Shown piece after piece: positions 43,319 to 52,696 of a stretch of 64,000 nt of DNA (its first letter is position 1; every line of letters begins with the position of its first letter). Source of the stretch: Bacillus sp. MUM 116 (GTDB taxonomy: Bacteria > Bacillota > Bacilli > Bacillales > Cytobacillaceae); the NCBI RefSeq assembly GCF_001866655.1, contig NZ_MLYR01000017.1:62001-126000 (forward strand), in the 5' to 3' direction. A program made the translations under genes and the position numbers. The notes beneath the pieces were generated by a model. The model was not told the DNA's origin. It worked only from the letters and a program-made list of their open reading frames with translations, and did no database searches.

Positions 43319-44551
43319 ATGCAACGTCAAAAGTTATTGGTTAATGGTGAAAGGTTTCACCAGGAGTTGGAACGGTTCGCAGATTTTGGCCGTACAGAAA
43401 ACAATGGGGTCACTCGCCTTGCCCTATCAGAGCAAGATCGTTTGGTCAGAAATTATTTCAGGTCCTGCTGTGAAGAACTTGGATTAACGGTTAAGGTCGA
43501 TGACATGGGCTGCATGTACGCCACCTTAGCAGGAACAGAAGATAAACCGCCAATCGTCATCGGTTCGCATCTGGACACAGTAAAAAAAGGCGGCCGTTTT
43601 GATGGAGTATTAGGGGTCGTTGCTGGATTAGAAGTAGTCAGAACCCTCGTGGAAAATGGCGTAAAGCCGAAAATTCCAATTACAATTGTGAACTGGACAA
43701 ATGAAGAGGGTGCGAGATTCGAACCATCGATGATGGCATCCGGTGTTATTGCCGGCAAATTCGATAAAGCCACCATGTTGCAAAAGAAAGATGCGGACGG
43801 CATTACCTTTGGGGAAGCGCTAAAGAGAATCGGTTATGTTGGTGATGAAGCGAACCGCTTGAAAGAAGCAACTGCTCTTTTGGAATTGCATATTGAACAA
43901 GGGCCAATACTTGAAAAAGAAGCACTTTCTATTGGCGTGGTCGAATGTGTTGTCGGAATGGCCTGCTTTGAAATCGAAGTAACAGGTGAATCCGATCATG
44001 CTGGAACTACCCCGATGAATATGAGAAAAGATGCATTATTTGCGACCAATAATCTGATCAATGAAATCCGCAGCCGTTTAGGCTCATTAGACGAGGATTT
44101 GGTATTTACCATCGGCCGGGTTAATGTTTACCCAAGCATCCATACAGTCATTCCGAATAAGGTAGTCTTTTCATTGGAAGCCCGTCATAAGGATACAGAG
44201 ATTGTCAGCACCTTTAAGGAATTTGTCCAAAGCCTGCCACATCTCGGCTTAAGCGAGGGTTGTGATGTTAAAGTAACGAAGCTGTGGGAACGTGATACCG
44301 TTTGGTTTGATGAAGGAGTGGTGAATCACTTTGAGCAGTCTGCCCAGTCGTTAGGCTATTCCAATAAGCGTATGGTGAGCGGTGCAGGACATGACGCTCA
44401 ATTTATTGCAAGCCTTGTTCCAACAGCGATGCTGTTCGTTCCAAGCAAAAATGGTAAAAGTCATTGCGAGGAAGAGCTGACCACATGGGAAGAATGTGAA
44501 AAAGGTGTAAACGTCCTATTGGACACGACACTTGCACTATTATCCAAATAA
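43319..44551 (+). CDS. M20-family Zn hydrolase: N-carbamoyl-L-amino acid hydrolase / allantoate amidohydrolase type
   Basis: A 410-residue metallohydrolase of the carbamoylase group. Metal ligands are in IGSHLDTVKKGGRFDG (about residues 80-95), NEEGARFEPSM with the general-base glutamate pair, HIEQGP near residue 193 and GAGHDAQF near 358. Members remove carbamoyl groups from N-carbamoyl amino acids, ureidoglycine-type or allantoate substrates. The exact substrate cannot be read. AAAGGAGTGG precedes the ATG. It is monocistronic between two terminators, next to an orphan amino-acid-binding protein that may supply a related compound. Confidence 0.85.
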   Translation: MQRQKLLVNGERFHQELERFADFGRTENNGVTRLALSEQDRLVRNYFRSCCEELGLTVKVDDMGCMYATLAGTEDKPPIVIGSHLDTVKKGGRFDGVLGVVAGLEVVRTLVENGVKPKIPITIVNWTNEEGARFEPSMMASGVIAGKFDKATMLQKKDADGITFGEALKRIGYVGDEANRLKEATALLELHIEQGPILEKEALSIGVVECVVGMACFEIEVTGESDHAGTTPMNMRKDALFATNNLINEIRSRLGSLDEDLVFTIGRVNVYPSIHTVIPNKVVFSLEARHKDTEIVSTFKEFVQSLPHLGLSEGCDVKVTKLWERDTVWFDEGVVNHFEQSAQSLGYSNKRMVSGAGHDAQFIASLVPTAMLFVPSKNGKSHCEEELTTWEECEKGVNVLLDTTLALLSK

Positions 44552-44557
44552 GAAAGA

Positions 44558-44591
44558 AAATGCAGGCGATAATTTTGCCTGCATTTTTTTG
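44558..44591 (+). terminator. Terminator after the hydrolase gene
   Basis: Stem AAATGCAGGC / GCCTGCATTT with a GATAATTTT loop and a T run. Confidence 0.87.
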
Positions 44592-44659
44592 TGCTAAAAT
44601 AGGAGAAACGAACCATTCGAAAAAAACTTTGTTGCTTTTTAAGAGGGGGGGGGATTTCC

Positions 44660-46204
44660 ATGACAACTCCAGAACTATGCAGAACGCTTATTGTAGATGA
44701 TGAATTATTAATAAGACAAGGGATAAAACATTATATCGATTGGGAAAAAGAAGGCTTTTTAATTGTTGGCGAGGCCGCAAATGGTCAGGAAGCACTTGAA
44801 TTAATCGAAGAAACAAATCCTCATGTGATGATCACGGATATTGTAATGCCCATCATGGATGGAGAAGAATTAACGAGAGTGGTAAAGGAGAAATATCCAC
44901 ATACTGAAATCATCATTCTTAGTAGTTTTGGAGAATTCGATTATGTAAGATCTACCTTCCAAAACGGTGTGGTTGATTACATCTTAAAACCGAAGCTTGA
45001 TGCTAATAGTCTATTAAAGGCATTGAATACGGCCCGACACAGAATTCCCTCGCTTCAAAATGAAGGGGAGAAAGCAGACGCCAATCCTTCAATCGGACAA
45101 ATTATTCAAAAATTGATTTCAGGATATGACGCCCCTTATAATCCGGCAGCCATCACCAATGTGTTTCCGTACAGCCATTTCTGTTTGTTAGGTGTCAAGA
45201 ATTTGAAAAGGGAGTCCGAAGCATCTGACGGAGTAAAGGAGGAAATCGAGAAAGTCCTCAAAACAAACCTGAAAGAAGCCGCCCACACTTTCTTTACCGT
45301 TAATCAGGATATTAGTGCATTCCTCATTAATATAAACAGCGAAGAAATAACCAAAGTCATAGAATTGGCTTATCAACTGGCAAAGTCCGATCCTGCCATT
45401 AGTTTTGCATTAACAGAGGTATTCAGTGATTTTTCTCAAGTCGGCAGCAGGTGCAAAGAAAGCCTATTAAAACTATTTAATTATCAATTTTATTTGCCGG
45501 ATATCACACTTTTAATGGATAAAAATCTGCCAAAGCTGCTTGATGCACCGGATCATTTTAATCTGGAGTGGTTTACAGGCGAATTTAAGCGCAGGCAATT
45601 TGACTCCGCCTTAAGTTATTTAACGAATCATGCTCAATCCTTATCCAGGCTCTATACAATGGATGTTTTTGAATATAAAGCCTTTTTTGGGAACATCATT
45701 TTTAACATTACCGTTCTTCTTAGCAATATGGAATACAATGTAAAGGAATTAGAGAATGCCAGATACTCGTATTTCCGCTTGATTGATGATGCGCAAACAG
45801 CAGGTGAAACGCTCCAGCTGCTGAATCGTTTTATCGAAGAAGTTAAGAAATGTCTCGAATCGTCCCAAAATCAGCCTGAAAATCTTAATATGAAAAAATT
45901 GCTGGAATACATCATGGACCATTATGCAGAACCATTAACCTTAAAGGACGTAGCAAAGCATTTTCATTTTAATCCTTCTTATCTTTCAAACTATTTTTCG
46001 ACACATAATAATGAAGGCTTCGTTGAATATGTGAATAAAATCCGCATTGAAGAAGCGGCGAAACTGCTTGTTAAAGGTGAAGCAAACATATCCGATATCA
46101 GCGCGATGGTTGGTTATTCCGATCATAGTTATTTTTGTAAAGTATTTAAAAAAATAAAGGGATTGTCTCCCAGCCAATTTAAAAGAAAACAACACTTCAG
46201 ATAA
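44660..46204 (+). CDS. YesN-type AraC response regulator
   Basis: A 514-residue regulator: receiver domain with phospho-acceptor Asp in VMITDIVMPIMDG (about residue 59) and YILKPKLD, a long middle domain, and a C-terminal AraC double helix-turn-helix (LTLKDVAKHFHFNPSYLSNYF and VGYSDHSYFCKVFKK). It is followed after 3 bases by its kinase. Its target is not evident, because no transporter or enzyme operon adjoins downstream. The ribosome site is a run of nine G six bases before ATG, a tract prone to slippage. Confidence 0.87.
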   Translation: MTTPELCRTLIVDDELLIRQGIKHYIDWEKEGFLIVGEAANGQEALELIEETNPHVMITDIVMPIMDGEELTRVVKEKYPHTEIIILSSFGEFDYVRSTFQNGVVDYILKPKLDANSLLKALNTARHRIPSLQNEGEKADANPSIGQIIQKLISGYDAPYNPAAITNVFPYSHFCLLGVKNLKRESEASDGVKEEIEKVLKTNLKEAAHTFFTVNQDISAFLININSEEITKVIELAYQLAKSDPAISFALTEVFSDFSQVGSRCKESLLKLFNYQFYLPDITLLMDKNLPKLLDAPDHFNLEWFTGEFKRRQFDSALSYLTNHAQSLSRLYTMDVFEYKAFFGNIIFNITVLLSNMEYNVKELENARYSYFRLIDDAQTAGETLQLLNRFIEEVKKCLESSQNQPENLNMKKLLEYIMDHYAEPLTLKDVAKHFHFNPSYLSNYFSTHNNEGFVEYVNKIRIEEAAKLLVKGEANISDISAMVGYSDHSYFCKVFKKIKGLSPSQFKRKQHFR

Positions 46205-46207
46205 GAG

Positions 46208-47986
46208 ATGGTAACGATGAGACTTCTTCCTGAACGCTTTAAACAGAACGGGCTATTAATGAAAATGTTCCTAATCACAATGGTGATTATTATCATTGTG
46301 TCCACGACGATTGCTTGGACAACCATTCACATGGCAGAGCAATTTTTCTTCCAAAGATTTAGTATTATGAATGAAAAAGTAATGAGTCAGGTAAAAGACC
46401 GCTTTGAAGCATTTAATTACTCGATTGTCACTGCCGCAAACAATATTCTTGAAAGCGGTACAATTCGGTCCGTTTTTACGGAAAAACAAACAGCTGTCCA
46501 ACAAATGACCTCTTTTTATACGATGGGCCAGCAGTTAAAACACATTCAGTCCAATTTGGATCCTTATGAAGTGGAGATCATCCTTTTAGGTAGAAATGGA
46601 GTAAGCTTCCGAACTGATCGGAATGTTTGGACGATTCCTGATCAAGAATTGAAAAAGAGTATCCTTGTCAGGAACACACTTGAGCAGCCGAAAAAACTGA
46701 TGTTCCAATACGATCAGCGGCCAAAAACTGAAACAGGAGACAAGTGGTTTATCGTAGCTTCCAAGGCTTTAATGGACCGGATTTCTGGAATCGTCTATGG
46801 TTCGATGTATGTTGGAATTAAAGAAAGTGAGTTCCGCCAATTTTATAGCAACTATACAAGTCCCGGCAATCATGTATTTCTAGTGGACAAGTCTGGAGCG
46901 ATTGTCTCAAGTGATGAAGAGAAACTAATTGGAGAAAAATCAAAAGAGCTTTTAGGCTATGCAGATAAACTCAAGGATCAATCACACCATTACATCGTCG
47001 GCAAATTTATGGGGAAAAATCAAATTATTTTAATGGACTATCTTCCTACATTTGATATGTACCTTTTTAATGTGATTGACAAGCAAACTGCATTCGGTGA
47101 TTTAATCAACAAAAAGGAGATTGCCCTCGTTGCGATGGCCATTGTTTTGTTGGCGCTTATCATTGTTTTCCTTGCCTCGAGAAGGCTGACCAATTCGTTA
47201 TCGAGTTTAGTCAAGCAAATTGGCAGTGCGCCAAAGTATGACTTTGATAAATATGTTTCGGTGTCAGGCACTTACGAAACAAGGCAAATTGGCAATGCCT
47301 TTAATTCCATGCTTGATGAACTTCATGAGTATGTAGAACAATTGATACTGTCTCAGAAGGAAAAGCGCAACGCCGAACTGGCTGCCTTGCAGCAGCAAAT
47401 TAACCCGCATTTTTTATACAATACCCTGACAACTATCAAATTTATGGTAAATCAGGGTGAAAAACAAGAGACAGAAGCGACCATAAATGCCCTAATATCT
47501 TTACTGCAAAATACAATCGGCAATGTGAGTGAAACCATTACTGTTAAACAAGAGATCGAGAACTTGAAAAATTACGTACTGATTAATCAAAAACGCTATG
47601 GCGACCGGATTAAAGTAAACTATTTTCTAGCACCGGATTGTATGGACTTTCAAATTCCGAAACTGATTTTACAGCCGTTTATGGAGAACTCATTTTTCCA
47701 TGGGTTTAACCGGAAAGCGGAAGGTTATATCAATGTATTGGTTTGGCGGGACGGGGATCACTTAATTTGTGAAGTAGTAGATAACGGGGATGGATTGGAA
47801 GTAGAAGCGGACAATAAGTTTCCGAATACAAAGCGAAATCAGCAGCTTTTCTCCGGAATCGGTGTACGGAATGTCCATGAGCGGATTCAGTTGATTTATG
47901 GGGAAGGCTATGGGGTAGCCATTTCCAGTGAGCCCGGAAACGGTGGTACAAAGGTTCGAATAATTTTGCCCATTCATTCAAAATAA
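46208..47986 (+). CDS. YesM-type sensor histidine kinase
   Basis: A 592-residue membrane kinase with a helix at about residues 20-38, a large extracytoplasmic sensor domain (dCache-like in length, about 40-300), a second helix near 302-324, a HAMP-like linker, phospho-acceptor His in LQQQINPHFLYNTLTTI, and a HATPase with LILQPFMENSFFHGF and GIGVRNVHERIQLIYG. It pairs with the upstream AraC regulator. Such pairs usually control carbohydrate uptake. The start may be ATG 46208 or ATG 46217; neither has a strong ribosome site. Confidence 0.86.
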   Translation: MVTMRLLPERFKQNGLLMKMFLITMVIIIIVSTTIAWTTIHMAEQFFFQRFSIMNEKVMSQVKDRFEAFNYSIVTAANNILESGTIRSVFTEKQTAVQQMTSFYTMGQQLKHIQSNLDPYEVEIILLGRNGVSFRTDRNVWTIPDQELKKSILVRNTLEQPKKLMFQYDQRPKTETGDKWFIVASKALMDRISGIVYGSMYVGIKESEFRQFYSNYTSPGNHVFLVDKSGAIVSSDEEKLIGEKSKELLGYADKLKDQSHHYIVGKFMGKNQIILMDYLPTFDMYLFNVIDKQTAFGDLINKKEIALVAMAIVLLALIIVFLASRRLTNSLSSLVKQIGSAPKYDFDKYVSVSGTYETRQIGNAFNSMLDELHEYVEQLILSQKEKRNAELAALQQQINPHFLYNTLTTIKFMVNQGEKQETEATINALISLLQNTIGNVSETITVKQEIENLKNYVLINQKRYGDRIKVNYFLAPDCMDFQIPKLILQPFMENSFFHGFNRKAEGYINVLVWRDGDHLICEVVDNGDGLEVEADNKFPNTKRNQQLFSGIGVRNVHERIQLIYGEGYGVAISSEPGNGGTKVRIILPIHSK

Positions 47987-48108
47987 AGGCTGTACTGCCA
48001 ACAAAACGCTGAAAACAAGGATCTGTCCCTTTTTTTTATAATGACATTGCCTGTTTCGCTTTAAATTACAAGTTAAAATAAAGTCCTGGGTGGACCACTA
48101 AAATAAGA

Positions 48109-48155
48109 AACCAAAAAGCTGATTTGGTGATCTGACCCAATCAGCTTTTTGGTTA
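48109..48155. terminator. Bidirectional terminator between the kinase and mntH
   Basis: AACCAAAAAGCTGATT pairs with AATCAGCTTTTTGGTT, with additional TGG/CCA pairing inside; both strands carry T-rich ends. Confidence 0.85.
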
Positions 48156-48195
48156 TACATAGAACAGACGGTTGAAAGTCGTCCCCTCTGTCTTT

Positions 48196-49554
48196 TTAAC
48201 CTAAATCTTGGCCTGTTACAACAATATATCCAATTAAGAATATATTCAATACAACGATTACACCGGTACATACCCATGCTAATATTTTCGTAGGTAATTT
48301 GTTCGCAAATTCCCCCATTTTCTTTTTATCGCTTGTAAATATTACTAAAGGAATAACGGCAAATGGAAGTGCTAAGCTTAGGACCACTTGACTCCATAAC
48401 AGTAATTCACCTGTTCCTTTAGAACCTGCAAGCCAAGTTACAATAAAGGCTGGAATAACAGCCAATAACCGTGTAATTAAGCGGCGAAGCCACGGTGAAA
48501 TTCGTAAATGAATAAATCCTTCCATAACAATTTGACCGCTAATCGTTCCAGTAATGGTTGCATTTTGACCGGAAGCAAGTAAGGCAACTGCAAATAAAGT
48601 ACTCGCTATACCTACTCCGAGCGTAGGACTAAGTAATTCATATGCTGCTTCGATTTCGGATACATCTAAATTTGTACCATAAAAAGCGGCCGCTCCCAAA
48701 ATCAAAATAGCGGAGTTAATAAGAAAAGCAACGGTTAATGAAAAGGTGGAATCAATAAGAGAAAATTTAATGGCTTCTCTTTTTCCCTCTGTTGTTCTCT
48801 TATATTGTCTGGTTTGTACTATAGAAGAATGCAAATATAAATTATGCGGCATTACTGTTGCTCCTAATATACCTAAAGAAATAAAGAGCATTTGTGGATT
48901 TGTGACAATTTCAGGTTTAGGAACATATCCACCGAATAAAGCAGCAATTTCCGGTTTTGATACAATTACTTCAAATGCAAATACAACAAATATTGTAACC
49001 ATTAATACGATGACAATAGATTCAATGATACGAAAGCTTTTCTTTTGCAAATAAAGTAGAAGCAACACATCTAATGTAGTTATGGCTATACCGAGTAATA
49101 ACGGAATGCCAAATAATAAATTTAAGGCAATGGCTGAACCAATAACCTCGGCCAAATCTGTTGCAATAATGGCTAATTCGGTTAATATCCAAAGTACAAA
49201 GGCTGTATTCTTCCCCGTTGCATCCCTAGTTGCCTGGGCGAGATCTCTTCCTGTGACAATCCCAAGTTTTGCTGACAAAGCCTAGAGAAGCATAGCAATT
49301 AAGTTAGAAAGTAAAATGATAATCAACAAAGTGTAACCAAAACGTGCCCCTCCTGCGATGGAAGTTGCCCAGTTTCCTGGGTCTACATACCCAACGGCTA
49401 CTAATGAGCCAGGCCCCATAAAGGCAAGCAGCTTACGCCAGAATCCTCCTTTACTTGGAACACTTACTGTATTATTTATCTCTTCTAAGCTCACATTCGA
49501 GCTTTGCTTTAACCAGCCATGCTCTTTTACCACATATTCCTGTTGAGTATCCAT
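48196..49554 (-). pseudogene. mntH: Nramp Mn(II)/divalent metal transporter mntH, interrupted by an in-frame amber codon
   Basis: Two frames read as one Nramp protein of about 452 residues: the N-terminal 90 residues ([19 protein letters not shown], the DPGN metal motif) run to TAG at 49284-49282, and the next codons continue ALSAKLGIVTGRDLAQATR in the same frame, with the MPHNLYLHSS motif later on. Family members have Gln at this place (AMLLQALSAKLG), so one C-to-T change (CAG to TAG) explains it. The rest is intact, so the mutation is recent, suppressed or a sequencing error. MntH imports Mn(II). Confidence 0.85.
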
Positions 49555-49576
49555 TAATCATCCCTCCCAAAAAATG

Positions 49577-49607
49577 TGTACTAAGTTAAATAATTTTCCT
49601 TAGTACA
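49577..49607. promoter_or_regulatory. Inverted repeat in the mntH leader
   Basis: TGTACTAAG (49577-49585) and CTTAGTACA (49599-49607), a perfect 9-bp inverted repeat with a 13-base loop, lie 11 bases upstream of the mntH ribosome site. CCTTAGTACAACTTT on the plus strand loosely recalls MntR sites. The role is unproven. Confidence 0.4.
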
Positions 49608-49806
49608 ACTTTTTGCTTGTAAAATTTACTAATTAATTTATGGAACTATTTTAACTTGGTTTCTTGTCTTTGTAAACAATTTTTGTGTGCACGCAACTTT
49701 TTAGTGTGAGACAAACATTCGACAAAATTCACTGTTGCTAAAAACGGTCAAAACATGTATTTGTTCATAAGATAAAGAAATGTATTCTGTTTATATTAAA
49801 GATCAA

Positions 49807-49856
49807 ATAATAATAATTATCGTTATTAATTGTAAAAGATAATGATTATCATTATA
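49807..49856. promoter_or_regulatory. Tandem Fur boxes upstream of pfeT
   Basis: GATAATGATTATCATTATA (49838-49856) matches the Fur consensus at 18 of 19 positions. AATAATAATTATCGTTATT (49807-49825) matches at 15 of 19, and a weaker site may lie near 49873-49891. They end about 60 bp before the -35 element, a place suited to activation rather than repression. Confidence 0.75.
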
Positions 49857-49914
49857 AATATTTGATTTCTAGATGACTATCGTTCTCAATTATAAAAAAA
49901 TTTATCATTTATGG

Positions 49915-49943
49915 TTGACGCCCAATCAAACTCTCATTACAAT
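49915..49943 (+). promoter_or_regulatory. Sigma-A promoter of pfeT
   Basis: TTGACG (49915-49920), a 17-bp spacer and TACAAT (49938-49943). Confidence 0.78.
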
Positions 49944-49948
49944 CTATA

Positions 49949-49963
49949 TTATAATAATTACAA
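49949..49963. promoter_or_regulatory. PerR box over the pfeT transcription start
   Basis: TTATAATAATTACAA matches the PerR consensus TTATAATNATTATAA at all but one position. It lies directly after the -10 element, where binding would block transcription until PerR is oxidised. Confidence 0.8.
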
Positions 49964-50018
49964 AAAAGTAAAAATTACAAAATAAATTGTTTAAGAGGAA
50001 ACGGAGGTTGAAACAAAT

Positions 50019-51968
50019 ATGAGGATGGAAGCACAAGCACAAGCACAAGTACTGAAAAGTTATAAATCACAGCCACAGGTAAAACTTTGGGAGAGAATAA
50101 AAGCTAATGGAGAACTAATTGCAGCAATTGTATGCGGAGTATTCATTTTTCTTGGATGGTTACTCCGTCGAGACGGTTTTGAAGTCCCTTCTGTCATATT
50201 ATTTCTACTTGCTTTTGTGATTGGGGGCTTTGCGAAAGCAAAGGAAGGTATTGAAGAAACGATTGCAAATAAAGAGCTTAATGTCGAGATGCTGATGATT
50301 CTAGCAGCCATTGGATCTGCTATTATCGGTTATTGGATTGAAGGAGCCATCTTAATCTTTATCTTTGCTTTAAGTGGGGCTCTAGAAACATATACAATGA
50401 ACAAGAGTCATAAAGAAATTTCGTCATTAATGGAACTTCAGCCTGAAGAAGCATTACGCGTTACGAATGGAATGGAGGAACGCATTAATGTATCTGAATT
50501 AACGATTGGTGATTTAATTCTGATCAAACCGGGGGAACGAGTGCCTTCCGATGGAAAAATTGTCAAGGGGGTGACTACCGTTGATGAGGCGGCCATTACA
50601 GGGGAGTCCCTTCCTGTTTCAAAAGGAAATCATGATGAGGTGTTCGCTGGAACAGTGAATTTAAACGGTTCGATCACAATTCAAATCACAAAACCGGCGA
50701 ATGAAACTTTATTCCAAAAGATTATTGAGTTAATTCAGTCAGCGCAAAGCGAAAAAGCTCCTTCCCAGTTATTTATCGAAAAGTTTGAAGGAACTTACGT
50801 AAAAGTTGTTCTGGCCGTAGTGGCAGTGATGATGTTTATCCCCCATTATCTGCTTGATTGGAGCTGGGTTGAAACCTTTTACCGGGCTATGGTTTTACTT
50901 GTAGTGGCTTCTCCGTGTGCCCTTGTCGCCTCCATTATGCCGGCAACTTTATCAGCAATTTCCAATGGTGCCAGACACGGAATTCTTTTTAAAGGCGGAG
51001 CTCACTTAGAGAATTTAAGCCATTTGAAAGCCATTGCCTTTGACAAAACGGGTACGTTGACAAAGGGAAAGCCGGAGGTAACAGATTTTATCGTTCAAAA
51101 AGGGCTTGATGATGAAGACGTCTTACGGATAGCTGCATCGATTGAAAGCCACTCCACCCATCCACTTGCCAATGCCATTGTGAAGTATGCAAAGGAAAAA
51201 TTAGCAGATGACCTCATTCATCCAGAAAGTATTGAGGATTTAGCTGGCTGGGGAGTTAAAGCGATAATTGATCAAGAAGAGTGGAAAATCGGTAAAGCTG
51301 GATTTGTTGGAGAAGAAGACTCTGAACAATTCGCTGAACAATCAGCAAAGAGACTTCCCGGTGAGGGGAAAACTGTTGTTTTTGTACAAAAAGCCGGAAA
51401 GATAGTGGCATGTATTGGTCTTATGGATCGGGTTCGGAAAGAAACAACACTTGCGATTGATCAATTAAAAGCGCAAGGCATTTATACAGTCATGTTGACC
51501 GGAGATAGCACCAAAACAGCGAAAGTGATTTCCGATGAAAGTCATGTAGATGAATACATTGCTGAATGCTTGCCGGAAAACAAGGTGGAACATCTGAAAC
51601 AACTTAAAGTGAGACTTGGGAATGTTGCTATGGTTGGCGATGGGATTAACGATGCTCCTGCACTTGCAACCGCAAATGTGGGGATTGCCATGGGGGGCGG
51701 AACCGACGTGGCACTTGAGACAGCAGATATTGTCCTGATGAAAAACGATTTACCAAGGATTTCCGAAGCAATTCACCTATCCAAAAGGATGAATAGAATT
51801 GTTAAACAGAACATCATTTTTTCAATCAGTGTCATCGTACTTCTTATCGCTTCGAATTTTTTACAGGCAGTGGATTTACCATTAGGTGTCGTCGGTCATG
51901 AAGGAAGCACTATTTTAGTCATTGTAAATAGTCTAAGACTACTGAGAAATAAAAAATCTTTATATTAG
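50019..51968 (+). CDS. pfeT: P1B4-type metal-exporting ATPase, PfeT (Fe(II) efflux)
   Basis: A 649-residue heavy-metal P-type ATPase. The actuator motif is TGES, the transmembrane metal motif SPCALVASIMPA, the phosphorylation site DKTGTLTKG, the hinge GDGINDAPAL, and helix 8 carries HEGSTIL. SPC together with HEGS/T is the P1B4 signature found in B. subtilis PfeT (once ZosA), which exports excess Fe(II). No N-terminal metal-binding domain is present, only an Ala-Gln repeat (AQAQAQ). Fur and PerR sites upstream match the known dual control of pfeT. GGAGG lies 12 bases before the ATG. Confidence 0.9.
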   Translation: MRMEAQAQAQVLKSYKSQPQVKLWERIKANGELIAAIVCGVFIFLGWLLRRDGFEVPSVILFLLAFVIGGFAKAKEGIEETIANKELNVEMLMILAAIGSAIIGYWIEGAILIFIFALSGALETYTMNKSHKEISSLMELQPEEALRVTNGMEERINVSELTIGDLILIKPGERVPSDGKIVKGVTTVDEAAITGESLPVSKGNHDEVFAGTVNLNGSITIQITKPANETLFQKIIELIQSAQSEKAPSQLFIEKFEGTYVKVVLAVVAVMMFIPHYLLDWSWVETFYRAMVLLVVASPCALVASIMPATLSAISNGARHGILFKGGAHLENLSHLKAIAFDKTGTLTKGKPEVTDFIVQKGLDDEDVLRIAASIESHSTHPLANAIVKYAKEKLADDLIHPESIEDLAGWGVKAIIDQEEWKIGKAGFVGEEDSEQFAEQSAKRLPGEGKTVVFVQKAGKIVACIGLMDRVRKETTLAIDQLKAQGIYTVMLTGDSTKTAKVISDESHVDEYIAECLPENKVEHLKQLKVRLGNVAMVGDGINDAPALATANVGIAMGGGTDVALETADIVLMKNDLPRISEAIHLSKRMNRIVKQNIIFSISVIVLLIASNFLQAVDLPLGVVGHEGSTILVIVNSLRLLRNKKSLY

Positions 51969-52035
51969 GATTTATTACAATGATTTATTTAACCGATTTG
52001 TTAAGATAATTTGCTTCTTTTATAAGAGGTTTCAG

Positions 52036-52158
52036 AGCTCTCCTCCCACCTATCAAACTACTGCTGTACGGTATGAGAAAATCAAACCACTTATGGCCGA
52101 TCAAGGCTGGAAAATAGATGATGTCGGGAATGAATTTAAAGTTTTTAAAACCTTTTAA
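52036..52158 (+). pseudogene. Remnant of an unidentified reading frame
   Basis: A frame without a start codon runs through RYEKIKPLMADQGWKIDDVG to a stop at 52156-52158. Its composition looks protein-like, but I do not recognise it. It is probably the C-terminal end of a decayed gene. Confidence 0.35.
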
Positions 52159-52192
52159 GAGGAGCTTTTAAGCTCATTTCAGAGTAGACAAT

Positions 52193-52222
52193 AGGCATCC
52201 GAATGGGCTCATTTGGATGCCT
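52193..52222 (+). terminator. Terminator downstream of the pfeT region
   Basis: Stem GGCATCCGAATG / CATTTGGATGCC (one G-T pair) followed by TTTTG. The next 240 bases hold no gene or site I can recognise. Confidence 0.75.
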
Positions 52223-52466
52223 TTTGTTATTTTTTGCACATAAGAGCAGAATATAGACCTTTCCTATACATATTATTAGGCCATTTCTAGACTTTTCCAT
52301 GTTAAGGGGGCCATCTTTTTCAAGTTTATGGAAAAATGTAAGCCTGCTTGCATGGACATATTTTTATGCCTCTTAAAGTTGTCCAACGCATACCCATCCC
52401 ACCATATTAACAAGAACCGGAAACACATATGGAAGAGGAACTAATTATTTTTCCTTTTAGAATTTA

Positions 52467-52480
52467 ATTCAATAGTGAAT
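52467..52480. promoter_or_regulatory. Candidate activator site (UAS) 1 of the sigma-54 regulon
   Basis: ATTCAATAGTGAAT, a palindrome with arms ATTCA/TGAAT, centred 135.5 bp before the -24 GG of the thiolase promoter. A TTTTGAAT half-site follows at 52538-52545. The surrounding 80 bases closely resemble those around UAS 3. Confidence 0.7.
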
Positions 52481-52606
52481 TGACCATTTCAGAAATGATT
52501 CAACTAATTCAAGGGAAATCAGAAATGAACGATTTAGTTTTGAATCTTAAGAAAGGAGCCAGATGAATAAATCCTTATTACTCTGCATTTTATCCGCTAT
52601 AAACTT

Positions 52607-52624
52607 TTGGCATAATTTTTGCAT
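52607..52624 (+). promoter_or_regulatory. Sigma-54 promoter of the thiolase operon
   Basis: TTGGCATAATTTTTGCAT: GG at 52609-52610 and GC at 52621-52622 with exactly ten bases between, the required -24/-12 geometry. Confidence 0.85.
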
Positions 52625-52696
52625 TTTAGATGAGTGAAAGGTAAATTGCTTCTGTTATCACTAATCAAAAAGAATTTCTAAGGAGGGAAAGAAAGG

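Noticed and set aside
48120..48155. Possible riboswitch upstream of mntH
   Set aside because: The hairpin is downstream of mntH and fits a shared terminator for convergent genes.
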